From: Clostridia bacterium
GTDB lineage: Bacteria; Bacillota; Clostridia; Lutisporales; Lutisporaceae
Reading direction: 5' to 3'
Length of the DNA stretch: 64,000 bases
NCBI GenBank assembly: GCA_035628995.1
Contig: DASPIR010000010.1
Span: 1 to 64,000 of the forward strand
Part shown: in pieces, positions 1 to 9,277 of the stretch
Position numbering within the stretch: the first letter of the stretch is position 1
Layout of the letters: each line of letters begins with the position of its first letter
Position numbers and translations under genes: made by a program
Notes under the pieces: generated by a model
Databases searched by the model: none
Seen by the model: only the letters and a program-made list of their open reading frames with translations
What the model was told of the DNA's origin: nothing

Positions 1-3000
1 ATACAGCCTCTTCTGCGCTGATGACATCTCATAATATGGTCTCTCCTCTATACGCTCTATAGCTGCATATATGTTTTCTGCATGTCCTTTTATGTACTCT
101 GACAATCCTTTGATTGTAGGTATCCTGAATATTTCTTTTAATGGTACTTCTACACTGAGTTCCTTATGTATCTTTGACATCATGCTTGTTGCTTTCAGTG
201 AATGCCCGCCTAGGTCAAAGAAATTCTCATTGATTCCTACCTGCTCTACCTTCAATACTTCTTGCCATATCTTTACAAGTTTCTCTTCTGCCTCATTTCT
301 TGGTGCTTCGTATTCCACTCCTGTATTAATGTTTCCATCTGGTTCCGGCAATGCCTTCATATCTATCTTCCCGTTCTGTGTTAAGGGTATCTTCTCCAGC
401 TGTACAAAGTATGCCGGTATCATGTAGTCCGGTAATCCCTTACCAAGGTACTCTCTCAGTTCGCTTACTGTCAGTTCTTTTTCTCCTACTATGTATGCAC
501 ATAGATACTTGCTTCCATTTTCGTCGTCCTTTGCCAACACTATCGCGTCTTTTATGTGTTCATGAGATAGCAAGCGGCTCTCTATTTCTCCCAGCTCTAT
601 CCTAAAACCTCTAATCTTTACCTGGTGATCTATTCTGCCTAAAAATTCTATATTTCCGTCAGGCAGCCATCTTGCCAAGTCCCCTGTTCTATACATCCTT
701 GTTCCCGGTTCGAAGGGATTCGGTACAAACTTTTCTTCAGTTAGTTCTGGTTTATTCAAGTATCCTCTCGCCAGTCCGTCCCCCGATATGCATAGTTCTC
801 CGGCTGTTCCAATTGGTTGAAGCTTGTTGTTTCTATCCACTATATATATATTGGTGTTTGATATTGGTTTGCCTATTGGTATATTATCGTTCTGTTTAGT
901 TATATAATAGCTTGTTGTCACTACAGTATTTTCTGTTGGTCCGTAATTATTTACAACATCATAGCTATTATGCTTGTACTGCTTTAATTTGTCTCCTCCG
1001 GTCAGTAGTAGTCTCAAGGCTCTGTTTTCCAACTTCATAAACTGCTCACATACCTGAGTAGGTAAAAAGGATACGGTTATTCCATTCTTCTCTATATATT
1101 TATTTAAGCTTTCAATATTCAGCATTATATCTTTACTAATGATAAATAAGCTTGCACCTTTAATTAAATAAGGAAATGTTTCCCATACTGACGCATCAAA
1201 CCCAAATCCTGCATATTTAGTTGCCTTATCTTCTTGAACTATATTGAACTGATTGATATGCCAATTACACAGGTTTTGCAGTGATTTATGCTCTATCATT
1301 ACTCCCTTGGGTCTGCCTGTGCTTCCGGATGTATATATCACATATGCCGGATTATCTGACCCGTTAGACGCTTCTAAATTATTGCTGTCTCCTGCATACG
1401 ACCGCTCATCGCCCAGCTCTATTACTTCTCCGTCAAAGACAGTCTTATCCCTTAGATGCTGCTGCACCAGAAACAGCTTTGACCCACTGTCTTCCAGCAT
1501 GTACCTTATCCTGTCAGCAGGATACTCAGGGTCTATAGGCAGATATGCTCCCCCTGCTTTCAATATCCCCATTATCCCTGTTATCATCTCTAAAGACGGC
1601 TCTACCATGATGCCTACTATACTATCAGGCACTACTCCCTTTTCTTTCAATACCCTTGCAAGCTGGTTAGCTTTCTCGTTTAGCTCCCTGTACGTAAGCT
1701 GCTTGTCTTCATACACCACTGCCACATTATCAGGTGTCTTTTTCACTTGCTCCTCAAACAATTCATGTATTGTCTTATCTTTCGGATACTCTGCATATGT
1801 ATTGTTGAACTCAACCAGCAGCTTATGTTTCTCTTCTTCGCTCAACATATCTATTTCAGATATCTTTACTTCTACAGTCTTTGTTATGTTTGCAAGTATG
1901 TTTGTCAGGTGTTTAGCTAACCCCTCTATTGTTTCTTTCCTGAATAGCTTTGTGCAGTATTCTATATTTAGTCCTAACTTTTCTCCTGATTCCATTGCAT
2001 TTAGAGTTATATCAAACTTGGATATTCTATGTCCGTTCTCATGGCTCCTAACTCTCAACCCTTCTATGTTCAGCGCTTCCATCTCTTCATTCTGCAATGC
2101 AAACATTACACTAAATAATGGATTTCTGCTCATATCACGACCTATGTCCAGTTTCTCTACCAGCTCTTCAAACTGGTAACCCTGGTTTTCATATGCCTTA
2201 AGGCATTTTACCTTTACTTCTTCTAAAAACTCTCTGAATGTCTTATTTCCATCAGGATAGTTCCTCATTGCCAGTGTGTTTACAAACATGCCAATGATGT
2301 TCTCCAGGTCTGCATGAGGTCTCCCGGCGATCGGACTTCCCACTACTATGTCCTCCTGCCCGCTGTATTTGGACAATAGTATATTAAAGCCAGCCAATAG
2401 CACCATGTACATGGTTGCTCCTGTCTCTTTTGCTATTTTCCTTAGTCCCTCTGTTATCTCGTTATTTAATTCAAAGTAAACATTGTCTCCTTCAAAACTT
2501 TGTATGGCAGGTCTGGGGTAATCTGTCGGCAGGCTAAGTATGGGTATCTCTCCTGCAAAGACTTCCAGCCAATGTTCTTCCTGCTTCTTCATTGCCTTGC
2601 TGCTTAACATACTATTTTGCCATGCTGCATAATCTTTGTATTGCAGCCTTAGTGGTGACAGTTCCCGCCCTTCATACAGCTTTACAAATTCGTCTGTCAG
2701 TACTCCCATTGAAGTCCCGTCAGATATAATGTGGTGCATGTCGAACATAAGTATATATTTTTCTGAATACAGTTTAATAAGCCCCACCCTCAAAAGTGGT
2801 GCTTTACCTAAATCAAAGGGTCTTATAAAGCTTCTTGCTATTCCTTTTACCTCTTCTGCAGATAATGCTTTATCCGTATACTCTATTTCAAACTCTAATT
2901 CCTTATGTATTTTCTGCACTATCTCCTCTCCAATAAGCTCAAAGCTTGTCCTGAAGGATTCATGCCTCTCAATTAGCTTCCTGAATGCACCTTTCAGTCT

Positions 3001-6000
3001 TTCTGCATCCAGCTTCCCTTCTATCTCCATTACTCCTGGTATGTTGTATCCGGTACTTTCCTGGTCAAACTGCTGCAGTGTGTACAGCCTCTTCTGCGCT
3101 GATGACAGCTCATAATGCGGTCTCTCCCCTATAAGCTCTATAGCTGCATATACTTTTTCCTCCTGTCCGCTTATGTATTCCGCTATTCTTTTTATTGTGG
3201 GCGCCTTGAATATCTCTCTTAGCGGCATTTCTACGTTCAGTTCCTTGTGTATCTTTGCGACAAGGCTTGTTGCCTTCAGTGAATGCCCACCAAGTTCAAA
3301 GAAGTTGTCATTGATTCCTACCTGCTCTACTTTCAATACTTCTTGCCATATCTTTACCAGCTTCTCCTCTATCTCATTCCTCGAAGCTTCATATTCTACT
3401 CCTGCTGTCGTACTACTGTTAGGCTCGGGTAACGCCTTTCTGTCTATCTTTCCATTGGGTGTTAGCGGCATCGATTCCAGTTGTACAAAGTATGACGGTA
3501 TCATATACTCTGGTAATTCTTTACCTAGGTATTCTCTTAGCTCACTCACTGTCAGTCCTCTACCCGCTGTTATATATGCACATAAATACTTATCACCATT
3601 TTTATCTTCTCTTGATATTACTATTGCATCTTTTACAGCTTCATGTTTCAATAGGCGGCTCTCTATCTCCCCCAGCTCTATCCTAAAACCTCTAATCTTT
3701 ACCTGGTGATCTATCCTGCCTAAAAATTCTATATTTCCGTCAGGCAGCCACCTTGCCAAGTCCCCTGTTCTATACATTCTTGTTCCCGGTTCGAAGGGGT
3801 TCGGTACAAATTTTTCTTCAGTTAGTTCTGGTTTATTCAAGTATCCTCTCGCCAGTCCGTCTCCCGATGCGCATAGTTCTCCGGATATTCCAATTGGTTG
3901 AAGGTCGTTGTTTCGATCTATTATGTATATGCTGGTGTTTGATATTGGTTTGCCTATTGGAATATTATCCTTCTGCTCAGTTATATAATAGCTTGTTGTC
4001 ACTACAGTATTTTCTGTTGGTCCGTAATTATTTACAACATCGTAGCTATTATGCTTGTACTGCTTTAATTTGTCTCCTCCGGTCAGTAGTAGTCTCAAGG
4101 CTCTGTTTTCCAATTTCATAAACTGCTCGCATACCTGAGTAGGTAAAAAGGATACGGTTATTCCATTCTTCTCTATATATTTATTTAAGCTTTCAATATT
4201 CAGCATTATATCTTTACTAATTATAAATAAGCTTGCACCTTTAATTAAATAAGGAAATGTTTCCCATACTGACGCATCAAACCCAAATCCTGCATATTTA
4301 GTTGCCTTATCTTCTTGAACTATATTGAACTGATTGATATGCCAATTACACAGGTTTTTCAGTGATTTATGTTCTATCATTACTCCCTTGGGTCTGCCTG
4401 TGCTTCCGGAGGTATATATCACATATGCCAGATTATCCGTCCCGTTAAAAGTCTCTAGATTATTTCTGTCTCCTGCATACGACTGCTCATCGTCCAGTTC
4501 TATTACTTCTCCATCAAAGACAGTCTTATCCCTCAGATGCTGCTGCACGAGGAGCAGCTTTGACCCACTGTCTTCCAGCATGTACCTTATCCTGTCAGCA
4601 GGATATTCAGGGTCTATAGGCAGATATGCTCCCCCTGCTTTCAATATCCCCATGATCCCTGTTATCATCTCTAAAGACGGCTCTACCATGATGCCTACTA
4701 TACTATCAGACACTACTCCCTTTTCTTTCAATACCCTTGCAAGCTGGTTAGCTTTCTCATTCAACTCCCTATACGTAAGCTGACTATTCTCATACACTAC
4801 TGCTATATTATCAGGTGTCCTTGCAGCCTGTTCCTCAAACAGCTCATGGATAGTCTTGTCCCTTGGGTACTCAGCATAGGTGTCATTAAATTCATATAAT
4901 AGCTGCTGCTTCTCCTTCTTGCTTGTCATCTCAATTTCTTTTACACGCTTCTTGCTATTTTCGCTGACATCCCATAATATATTCTTCAGGTGCCCGGTCA
5001 GTCTTTTTATCCCGTCTGCTTCATACTTGCCTTCCTTATAGGATATGCTAAGTACGATTTTGTCCTTGAGCATCACTCCCATGGTTATATCGTAGTTTGT
5101 CTCTTCTCTTATTTCACCAATCTCAACTTCTACTTTGCCTTCCCTATTAATCAAATGCTTATCTATAGGGTAGTTCTCTATTACCACCAGTGTGTCAAAC
5201 AGGCTTTCTCCGACCCCTGCTTCTACCGCTCCCTGTATTTCCGCCAGGTCTAGGCTCTCATATGCCTCTCTTTCTCTTGTCTCTCTCTCTACTTGTCTCA
5301 GCAATTCCCCTATACTTTCTTTATCTTCTGCCTTTACTCTTATGGGCAGCGTGTTTATGTACAGCCCCACTGCCTCTTCTATCCCCTCCAGCTTTGCCGC
5401 CCTTCCCGATACTGTCGTGCCAAATACCACATCTCCCGTATTGTTGTACCGCTGCAGCAGTATCCCCCATGCTGTGTTTATCACTGTTGCCATTGCTGCT
5501 TTCTCTTCACGGCATACTCTTTCCATTGCGCCCTTCAATTCCGGCTCCAGTTCCTCATGGTATACGGCTGTTTTTTCTTCCTTTTCTTTCTCTGCTCTAT
5601 TACCTGTTATTACAGCCTTTTCTTCATAGCCCTTCAGATAACTCTTCCAATATTCAAGCTGTTCCTCCTTGTTTTGCCCCTGCTGCCACTTTACATATTC
5701 CTTGAACCTTGGTTTTACTCGTTTTATTGGCGCTTTCCCCTCCAGTATGCTTTCATAGGCTTCTATAAATTCCTTTACTATTATTCCACTGCTCCAACCG
5801 TCATAGAGCATGTGATGATTGGTGATTATCATTTCCCCTTCATCTTCGCTAAGCTTTGCCACTGTTATTCTGAAGGGCTCGGTGCCTATGTCTATTCCTT
5901 CTTCTTTATCCTTTTCTCTTATCTCTTTTATCAGCTTTTCTGCTTCGTCTTTTTCTGTTATCTCTATATATCTTACCGGCACCTCATATTCTCTTTGTAC

Positions 6001-6246
6001 TATCTGTACCGGTGCCTCAAGCTTCTCCCACTTATATACTGTTCTTAGCATTTCATTGCACTGTACTACATGGTCCCACGCCCTTTTTACTGCTCCGGCG
6101 TCTATTGTGCCTTTGAGCCTGAGGCTTAACTGCTCTATATATTCATTGCTCCCGGTATCCTTCAGGTAGTGAAACAGCATTCCTTGCTGCAGCGGTGTTA
6201 ATGCAAATATATCCTCTACATTTTTCCTTGCAATTTTATTTCTCAT
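1..6246 (-). CDS. Nonribosomal peptide synthetase, C-A-PCP-C-A-PCP-C..., 3' end outside window
   Basis: Open reading frame that starts at 6246 and runs off the left edge after 2082 codons. ATG follows a GGGAG site eight bases upstream. Domains by residue: condensation 1 (HHMLYDGW near 143), adenylation 1 (TSGSTG near 615), carrier 1 (LGGHSLKA near 985), condensation 2 (HHIISDG near 1170), adenylation 2 (near 1640), carrier 2 (near 2012), and the first residues of condensation 3 at the edge. Reading the ten specificity positions against GrsA gives D-A-W-F-L-G-N-V-V-K in both A domains, which I remember as a leucine code. Condensation 1 resembles the D-donor C domain of tyrocidine synthetase 2, which fits an upstream module ending in an epimerase. 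Expected role: extend acyl-D-Asn with Leu-Leu and further residues. Chain length and release domain are outside the window. Confidence 0.95.
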   Translation of the reverse strand, partial: MRNKIARKNVEDIFALTPLQQGMLFHYLKDTGSNEYIEQLSLRLKGTIDAGAVKRAWDHVVQCNEMLRTVYKWEKLEAPVQIVQREYEVPVRYIEITEKDEAEKLIKEIREKDKEEGIDIGTEPFRITVAKLSEDEGEMIITNHHMLYDGWSSGIIVKEFIEAYESILEGKAPIKRVKPRFKEYVKWQQGQNKEEQLEYWKSYLKGYEEKAVITGNRAEKEKEEKTAVYHEELEPELKGAMERVCREEKAAMATVINTAWGILLQRYNNTGDVVFGTTVSGRAAKLEGIEEAVGLYINTLPIRVKAEDKESIGELLRQVERETREREAYESLDLAEIQGAVEAGVGESLFDTLVVIENYPIDKHLINREGKVEVEIGEIREETNYDITMGVMLKDKIVLSISYKEGKYEADGIKRLTGHLKNILWDVSENSKKRVKEIEMTSKKEKQQLLYEFNDTYAEYPRDKTIHELFEEQAARTPDNIAVVYENSQLTYRELNEKANQLARVLKEKGVVSDSIVGIMVEPSLEMITGIMGILKAGGAYLPIDPEYPADRIRYMLEDSGSKLLLVQQHLRDKTVFDGEVIELDDEQSYAGDRNNLETFNGTDNLAYVIYTSGSTGRPKGVMIEHKSLKNLCNWHINQFNIVQEDKATKYAGFGFDASVWETFPYLIKGASLFIISKDIMLNIESLNKYIEKNGITVSFLPTQVCEQFMKLENRALRLLLTGGDKLKQYKHNSYDVVNNYGPTENTVVTTSYYITEQKDNIPIGKPISNTSIYIIDRNNDLQPIGISGELCASGDGLARGYLNKPELTEEKFVPNPFEPGTRMYRTGDLARWLPDGNIEFLGRIDHQVKIRGFRIELGEIESRLLKHEAVKDAIVISREDKNGDKYLCAYITAGRGLTVSELREYLGKELPEYMIPSYFVQLESMPLTPNGKIDRKALPEPNSSTTAGVEYEASRNEIEEKLVKIWQEVLKVEQVGINDNFFELGGHSLKATSLVAKIHKELNVEMPLREIFKAPTIKRIAEYISGQEEKVYAAIELIGERPHYELSSAQKRLYTLQQFDQESTGYNIPGVMEIEGKLDAERLKGAFRKLIERHESFRTSFELIGEEIVQKIHKELEFEIEYTDKALSAEEVKGIARSFIRPFDLGKAPLLRVGLIKLYSEKYILMFDMHHIISDGTSMGVLTDEFVKLYEGRELSPLRLQYKDYAAWQNSMLSSKAMKKQEEHWLEVFAGEIPILSLPTDYPRPAIQSFEGDNVYFELNNEITEGLRKIAKETGATMYMVLLAGFNILLSKYSGQEDIVVGSPIAGRPHADLENIIGMFVNTLAMRNYPDGNKTFREFLEEVKVKCLKAYENQGYQFEELVEKLDIGRDMSRNPLFSVMFALQNEEMEALNIEGLRVRSHENGHRISKFDITLNAMESGEKLGLNIEYCTKLFRKETIEGLAKHLTNILANITKTVEVKISEIDMLSEEEKHKLLVEFNNTYAEYPKDKTIHELFEEQVKKTPDNVAVVYEDKQLTYRELNEKANQLARVLKEKGVVPDSIVGIMVEPSLEMITGIMGILKAGGAYLPIDPEYPADRIRYMLEDSGSKLFLVQQHLRDKTVFDGEVIELGDERSYAGDSNNLEASNGSDNPAYVIYTSGSTGRPKGVMIEHKSLQNLCNWHINQFNIVQEDKATKYAGFGFDASVWETFPYLIKGASLFIISKDIMLNIESLNKYIEKNGITVSFLPTQVCEQFMKLENRALRLLLTGGDKLKQYKHNSYDVVNNYGPTENTVVTTSYYITKQNDNIPIGKPISNTNIYIVDRNNKLQPIGTAGELCISGDGLARGYLNKPELTEEKFVPNPFEPGTRMYRTGDLARWLPDGNIEFLGRIDHQVKIRGFRIELGEIESRLLSHEHIKDAIVLAKDDENGSKYLCAYIVGEKELTVSELREYLGKGLPDYMIPAYFVQLEKIPLTQNGKIDMKALPEPDGNINTGVEYEAPRNEAEEKLVKIWQEVLKVEQVGINENFFDLGGHSLKATSMMSKIHKELSVEVPLKEIFRIPTIKGLSEYIKGHAENIYAAIERIEERPYYEMSSAQKRLY
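580..1750 (-). repeat. A-domain segment nearly identical to 3661-4831
   Basis: The adenylation domains of the two visible modules match almost base for base over more than 1 kb at a constant offset of 3081 bp (1027 codons, one module). Flanking condensation sequence is much less alike. This indicates recent module duplication or gene conversion limited to the A domain, and both copies keep the same predicted Leu code. Such stretches are also prone to assembly collapse. Confidence 0.85.
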
Positions 6247-6426
6247 TTGTAACACTCCCTTCATTGTTTGAGAACAAAGGCGGCTCAGCCGCATTTGAAG
6301 CCCCTGGGCCTTTTCTGAATGTAATGAGGAAATTCTGGCACATATTGAAAATAGAGCAGTCTATTGAATGATAGTTACTTTTTTTACCCTCCATTAGCCT
6401 GCTCTATTGAAATTTATTATTCGCGT
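6247..6426. other. 180-bp gap between peptidase and second synthetase, with inverted repeats
   Basis: No gene is seen. A compact GCGGCT/AGCCGC repeat lies near 6272-6284. Ten-base inverted arms AATAGAGCAG (6350-6359) and CTGCTCTATT (6399-6408) enclose 39 bases. This is the only wide gap inside the biosynthetic operon, so it could hold an extra promoter, a processing site or a partial terminator. I see no convincing promoter. Confidence 0.4.
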
Positions 6427-7953
6427 TTAGCTATCTATATTTAATTTATTATCTACACTTTTCTTCTTATTTTTTTTCGGAAGTACGGCTATCACCAATA
6501 ACAACATACACCACAGAGTTACAGCTAAAGTTACCCATTTTAGTGATGCAGGTAAAAATCCGGCTACATTCCATCCGCGTACGATCGGTCCATACAATCC
6601 TATCCACCACGCAGCTGTTATGAGTACAGGAGCTAATATTCTCAATATTTTTTTCCCCATCTTCTTATCTTTTAAATATGCATATTGTCTTTTCCCCTTC
6701 ATGATACTATTTGCTACCAACATTGAAGCTGCAACAAATAAGAACCCTAATATGACAGCCAGCATCAATGTACTTCTATCCATGCTATGCATATTGCTAT
6801 AGAAATCTGGAAGCCCTCCTGTCTGTTGTTCCATCCAGAGTGCTGCAATTTCTCCGATAACATTGTCTCCCATATCGCTATTGGTTAAGATGACCAAGCC
6901 TTGCTTTTTGTCCGGTATTTCGACCAATTGAGCCCTCCAGCCCCTGTTAGTTCCTCCATGGCCTACTGCGGTTTCTCCATTGGGCAAATCTATCATTTGG
7001 TAGCCTAAACCCCAATCGGCATTTGTCACGCTGGTTGTCATTAAAGCAACTGTTTCAGGCTTCACTACGCCTCTACCTGCGGGTTCCTCGCCCGATACAT
7101 TCATCACTGCCATTTCAAACTTTGCAAGGTCTGCAGCAGTCGTAAATAATCCGGCTGCAGCTTTTTCAGTGAATAGGTAGTTTGGCAGTGTTTGTCCCAG
7201 TACACCATATGCTTTTGACATATTTGCTTTAAACTCATCTTTCCATTCAAATGCACTATTGTTCATTCCTAAAGGCTTCAGTACTTCCTGCTCCATGTAT
7301 TTTTCAAAGGGCATCCCGCTTACTTCCTCTATCATTAGCTGCAGCAGTGTGTAGCCTCCACCTGAATATTGAAATCTGCTTCCCGGTTCATATATGATTC
7401 TTACATCCCCTGCCCCATAGGTTCTTCCGGATAGGGATTCCTCAATGCTTACCAGTTTTTTTGAAGGTGCTGCCCCTGCATAACCTTGCAAAGAAAGTCC
7501 AGCGGTATGGCTAAGTATCCTGCGTAATGTAACCCCTTCACTGTTGTATTGGGATTTTGGCAGATGCCACCTTGTTAAATACTCTTCTACAGGTGTGTCC
7601 AAGTTTATTTTACCTTGATCCACCAGCTTCATTGCGCCCCAAGCTGTGACCATCTTAGAAACAGAACCAACCTGAAAAATAGTATTTGCTGATATCAGTT
7701 TTTTAGCGGATTTATCTGCATAACCATATTCTTTTTCCCAAACTTTATCACCCTCTATCACTGCTATTTTTACCCCGGGAACCCCATATTTTTTCAACAA
7801 ATCAGGCACCTGACTATCAAGCTTCTTTTGAAACTCCGATGTATTATCTGTGGCTTGTTTTTGTCCCATTGTCATATTCATTCCTGATACTAATGTCACA
7901 TTTGTAAGCATTGCTATAATGATCAATAGCGAAAAAGCCTTAACTCCTGACAT
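6427..7953 (-). CDS. Membrane-anchored serine peptidase, ClbP-like (beta-lactamase fold), putative prodrug activator
   Basis: 508 residues from the ATG at 7953, which has AGGGGG nine bases upstream. A TTG at 7977 is in frame but would overlap the preceding stop and lacks that spacing. Layout: hydrophobic signal peptide (about 1-26), serine beta-lactamase/DD-peptidase domain with SVSK (Ser97, Lys100), a YSGGGY tyrosine (about 196) and a late HGGTNRGW motif, then three hydrophobic helices in the last 120 residues. The catalytic spacing and the three-helix tail match ClbP of the colibactin pathway, an inner-membrane peptidase that removes an N-acyl-D-Asn group outside the membrane. It starts 13 bases after the exporter stop and lies between two synthetase genes, one predicted to make acyl-D-Asn. 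An immunity or generic esterase role is the alternative. Confidence 0.85.
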   Translation of the reverse strand: MSGVKAFSLLIIIAMLTNVTLVSGMNMTMGQKQATDNTSEFQKKLDSQVPDLLKKYGVPGVKIAVIEGDKVWEKEYGYADKSAKKLISANTIFQVGSVSKMVTAWGAMKLVDQGKINLDTPVEEYLTRWHLPKSQYNSEGVTLRRILSHTAGLSLQGYAGAAPSKKLVSIEESLSGRTYGAGDVRIIYEPGSRFQYSGGGYTLLQLMIEEVSGMPFEKYMEQEVLKPLGMNNSAFEWKDEFKANMSKAYGVLGQTLPNYLFTEKAAAGLFTTAADLAKFEMAVMNVSGEEPAGRGVVKPETVALMTTSVTNADWGLGYQMIDLPNGETAVGHGGTNRGWRAQLVEIPDKKQGLVILTNSDMGDNVIGEIAALWMEQQTGGLPDFYSNMHSMDRSTLMLAVILGFLFVAASMLVANSIMKGKRQYAYLKDKKMGKKILRILAPVLITAAWWIGLYGPIVRGWNVAGFLPASLKWVTLAVTLWCMLLLVIAVLPKKNKKKSVDNKLNIDS

Positions 7954-7966
7954 ATCCTCGTACCCC

Positions 7967-9253
7967 CTAATCTTCAAGATTATTAGTAAATTCTCTGAAA
8001 TGCTTATTCCTGTTTTCTATCAAGCATACGATAAACACCAGTATGCCGGATGCAACCGGTATATATACCCAATCTGCCTTTACAAGCGCAAACCCAAATA
8101 CCCACATGCCTATAGGTGTTGATATATTCAATGCAGTAAACAATACACCGAATACACGTCCCCTCAGTTCTTCCGGTATCTTTAATTGAAAATGGGTGAA
8201 GAGCGGTATGTTTTGTATTGTGTTAAGCATACCGTATAGAAAAATCAGCAGCGCAAATAGTATTGTAATAGTCCATTTGGATGCATCAGCAAAAATAGAC
8301 ACTCTTGGGAAAAACCAAAGTACTATAAGCAAAGCTTGTACCTCAAGAAGTATAAAGAATCTCCTCAGTATCGGAGCATTTGATTTACGTGTCATGACAA
8401 ATAGTGCACCAACTATTGTCCCTATTGCCCATGATGACTCAATCAATGACAATTGAAAACCGGTTATTTTTATGACATTATAGGTTATATACTGCAATAC
8501 CAGCAATACCATGGGATTTAAAACGGCATTCAGAGCGACGGCTATTATAAGCAAAAACTTCAATATTTTTTGTGTATTGAGATATGTAAATACTTCTTTC
8601 ACATTTTCGATATAACTTTTCTGCGGTTTTTCTTCTATAACTTCAGCATTCTTGATAAATATAATGAACATTTCAGAAATCCCTGAAAGAACAAATGATA
8701 CTGCATTTGCCAGGAATATCGCCTCCATGCCTATTGTTTTATATAGTATGGCTCCGACTATGGGTCCCACTATATTTATTACGGCACCCACCGATTGCAG
8801 CGCGGAGTTAGCTTTATTCGTACCTTCTTCACTAACGATATTTGGTATAGATGAATTAATGGATAAGTTGAAGAACGCCTGTATTGTATTTATTACAATG
8901 ACATATAGAATGAATAAGAGGATCGACGTTGAATACATCTTAAAAAATATCATAAAAATGAACACACATATTCCTGTTAGTATATCGCTTGCTACTATAA
9001 TCTTTTTCTTGTCATTCCTATCAACAAATACACCGGCAAGTATGTTAACAAACACCCCGGGCAATATGGCAAAACTAATGACCATAGTAAATGCTGAAGC
9101 TGATTTTGTTATGTCCAATACATAAAGACTTAATGCAAAGTTAAATATCGCAGTTCCAAGGTTTGATACAAGCCTCCCCATTACAACCAGTATGAAATTC
9201 AGTTTAAAGTTGATTGGGATTTGCTTTTCTGTGCTTACTTGTAAATTCTCCAT
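7967..9253 (-). CDS. MFS exporter, probable lipopeptide efflux
   Basis: 428 residues with about twelve hydrophobic segments and no signal peptidase site. An AGVFVDRNDKKK stretch after the second segment matches the conserved loop 2-3 motif of major facilitator drug/siderophore exporters. AAGGAGGG lies upstream of the ATG, 24 bases after the FAAL synthetase stop. Lying between the loading synthetase and the ClbP-like peptidase, it most likely carries the acylated precursor across the membrane to the peptidase. The substrate is inferred from context only. Confidence 0.85.
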   Translation of the reverse strand: MENLQVSTEKQIPINFKLNFILVVMGRLVSNLGTAIFNFALSLYVLDITKSASAFTMVISFAILPGVFVNILAGVFVDRNDKKKIIVASDILTGICVFIFMIFFKMYSTSILLFILYVIVINTIQAFFNLSINSSIPNIVSEEGTNKANSALQSVGAVINIVGPIVGAILYKTIGMEAIFLANAVSFVLSGISEMFIIFIKNAEVIEEKPQKSYIENVKEVFTYLNTQKILKFLLIIAVALNAVLNPMVLLVLQYITYNVIKITGFQLSLIESSWAIGTIVGALFVMTRKSNAPILRRFFILLEVQALLIVLWFFPRVSIFADASKWTITILFALLIFLYGMLNTIQNIPLFTHFQLKIPEELRGRVFGVLFTALNISTPIGMWVFGFALVKADWVYIPVASGILVFIVCLIENRNKHFREFTNNLED

Positions 9254-9277
9254 TTGTTTTGTTTCCCTCCTTAATGT

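Noticed and set aside
5192-6048. Several overlapping plus-strand frames inside the synthetase gene
   Set aside because: They are Ser/Leu/Cys/Phe-rich antisense shadows of the minus-strand NRPS and lack ribosome sites; the same holds for the other plus-strand frames across 71-15560.
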